Assembly: GCA_955652455.1 (NCBI GenBank)
Contig: CATPBU010000245.1
Span: 1 to 5,883, forward strand
DNA length: 5,883 nucleotides
DNA from: Candidatus Dormiibacterota bacterium
Lineage (GTDB): Bacteria > Chloroflexota > Dormibacteria > UBA8260
Direction: 5' to 3'
Each line of letters starts with the position of its first letter. Positions within the stretch are counted from its first letter, which is position 1. The position numbers were made by a program, and so were the translations under genes. Below the pieces are notes generated by a model. It did no database searches. It was given only the letters and a program-made list of their open reading frames with translations, and was not told where the DNA came from. Shown here piece after piece: positions 5,146-5,883 of this stretch.

Positions 5146-5883
5146 ATGTCCCCAGTACCCGCGGTGCACCGCGGTCGTCGGCGCCACAAGCCTGCCCTGG
5201 CGTTGGCCGCTGCAGCCAGCATCTTGGGAGCGGGACTCGGGTGGGGCAGTTCCGCTGCTGCGATGACGCTCAGGCAGGCTCCGGGCCCGGACAACCGGGC
5301 ACCCCGACATCTCCACACATCCCGAGCTGTCTTGGCGGCGCCGGTCGCCGGGAATCCGGGTTTGCAGGTGCATTCCGGCCTCGGTAAGCGGATCAGCAGG
5401 GACGACGCACCCAACGTCGCGAACAGCCAGCCAGACACGCAGGTGGAGCCGGACATCGCCGCCGACCCGCGCGACGGCCGCTACCTCGTCGCCGTGTTCC
5501 AGCAGGGCAGGTTCTTCGATGGAGGATCGGTTGCGCCCGGGTACGCGCACTCATCGGACGGCGGCCGGACCTGGCATACCGCCCTGCTTCCGCAGTTGAC
5601 GACGGCGAGCGGTGGACCATTCGACCGAGGTTCGGACGCTGTGGTGGCCTTCGGTCCCAACGGCACCGTGTACGCCAACACCCTCGTGTTCGATGTCAAC
5701 GACTGCCGCAACGGGGTCGCGGTCCAGTCCTCTCACGACCACGGTGCGACGTTCGGCCCTCCGACCTTCATTGCCGACACCACCGACTGCTTCTCGAACA
5801 GCACGGACAAGAACTGGATCACGGTCGACACCCACCCACGCAGCCCGTACCACGGGCGGTTGTACGCGATGTGGGACGAGTAC
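5146..5883 (+). CDS. Secreted sialidase/BNR-repeat (Asp-box) protein, 3' end cut by window
   Basis: The first 246 residues are present, with no stop before the window edge. The N-terminus is basic (RGRRRHK, 9-15) followed by a hydrophobic stretch (16-32) and SSAAA, so a Sec signal peptide with cleavage near residue 39 is likely; the arginines give only a weak Tat resemblance. Residues about 40-95 look like an unstructured linker. The beta-propeller part then begins: QVEPDIAADP (99-108) is typical, one Asp-box S-x-D-x-G-x-T-W is at 136-143 (SSDGGRTW), and a second, S-x-D-x-G-x-T-F, at 196-203. Cys187 and Cys215 could form a disulphide. Such proteins may cleave sialic acids or other glycans, but many are propellers without known activity, and the catalytic residues lie partly beyond the window. 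The frame has a TAA at 5107-5109, and ATG 5146 is the only start upstream of the signal sequence. GGAGG is present at 5139-5143, but only 2 bases away. Confidence 0.85.
   Translation, partial: MSPVPAVHRGRRRHKPALALAAAASILGAGLGWGSSAAAMTLRQAPGPDNRAPRHLHTSRAVLAAPVAGNPGLQVHSGLGKRISRDDAPNVANSQPDTQVEPDIAADPRDGRYLVAVFQQGRFFDGGSVAPGYAHSSDGGRTWHTALLPQLTTASGGPFDRGSDAVVAFGPNGTVYANTLVFDVNDCRNGVAVQSSHDHGATFGPPTFIADTTDCFSNSTDKNWITVDTHPRSPYHGRLYAMWDEY

Noticed and set aside
5089..5550. Minus-strand open frame opposite the sialidase-like gene
   Set aside because: The plus strand encodes a signal peptide and the first Asp-box in this stretch; the minus frame has no recognisable feature.
1..5883. CRISPR array, tRNA, insertion sequence, or toxin-antitoxin/defence system
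   Set aside because: No regularly spaced repeats, cloverleaf, transposase, terminal repeats or defence-gene motifs were seen on either strand.

Overview
The window is GC-rich, visibly about two-thirds G+C, and densely coded, with strong GGAGG-type ribosome binding sites and short intergenic gaps. Together with the gene families present (an F420/FMN split-barrel oxidoreductase of the Ddn-like type, a C-terminal-type hemerythrin, a Yx(FWY)xxD lipoprotein and a COG4409-like sialidase fold), this suggests a chromosomal segment of a high-GC actinobacterium. No genus can be named from the sequence alone. I see no tRNA, rRNA, CRISPR array, transposase or integration site.

Layout from left to right. 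A minus-strand RraA/HMG-aldolase-like gene (34-726) faces away, across a 90-base divergent promoter region, from a plus-strand two-gene unit: a hemerythrin-domain protein (817-1326) and, 9 bases later, a small deazaflavin-dependent oxidoreductase-like protein (1336-1722). A 181-base convergent gap (1723-1903) follows, without a convincing gene or terminator. Three minus-strand genes come next, in transcription order from right to left: a phospholipase C/acid-phosphatase-type phosphoesterase (about 3412-5070), a secreted lipoprotein with Yx(FWY)xxD motifs (2837-3340) and a nitronate-monooxygenase-like flavoprotein (1904-2758). They are separated by 71 and 78 bases, so they may be co-transcribed or each have its own promoter. 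A 75-base divergent region then leads to a plus-strand secreted sialidase/BNR-repeat protein (5146 onward) that is cut off by the window edge.

Functional reading. The left and middle parts carry three likely cofactor or metal redox proteins (non-haem di-iron hemerythrin, F420/FMN split barrel, FMN TIM-barrel nitronate monooxygenase), which fits a general redox or nitro-compound/NO stress role, but nothing in the sequence proves they cooperate. The right part holds two hydrolase-type proteins transcribed divergently. The phosphoesterase has no export signal and cannot be extended upstream, because an in-frame stop lies just before its earliest start. The sialidase-like protein has a clear signal sequence.

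I do not find strong evidence for a new multi-gene system. The points most worth checking are the apparently non-exported phosphoesterase, the inverted repeats in two promoter regions, the possible near-leaderless start of the sialidase gene, and substitutions at motif positions in the nitronate-monooxygenase-like and lipoprotein genes.
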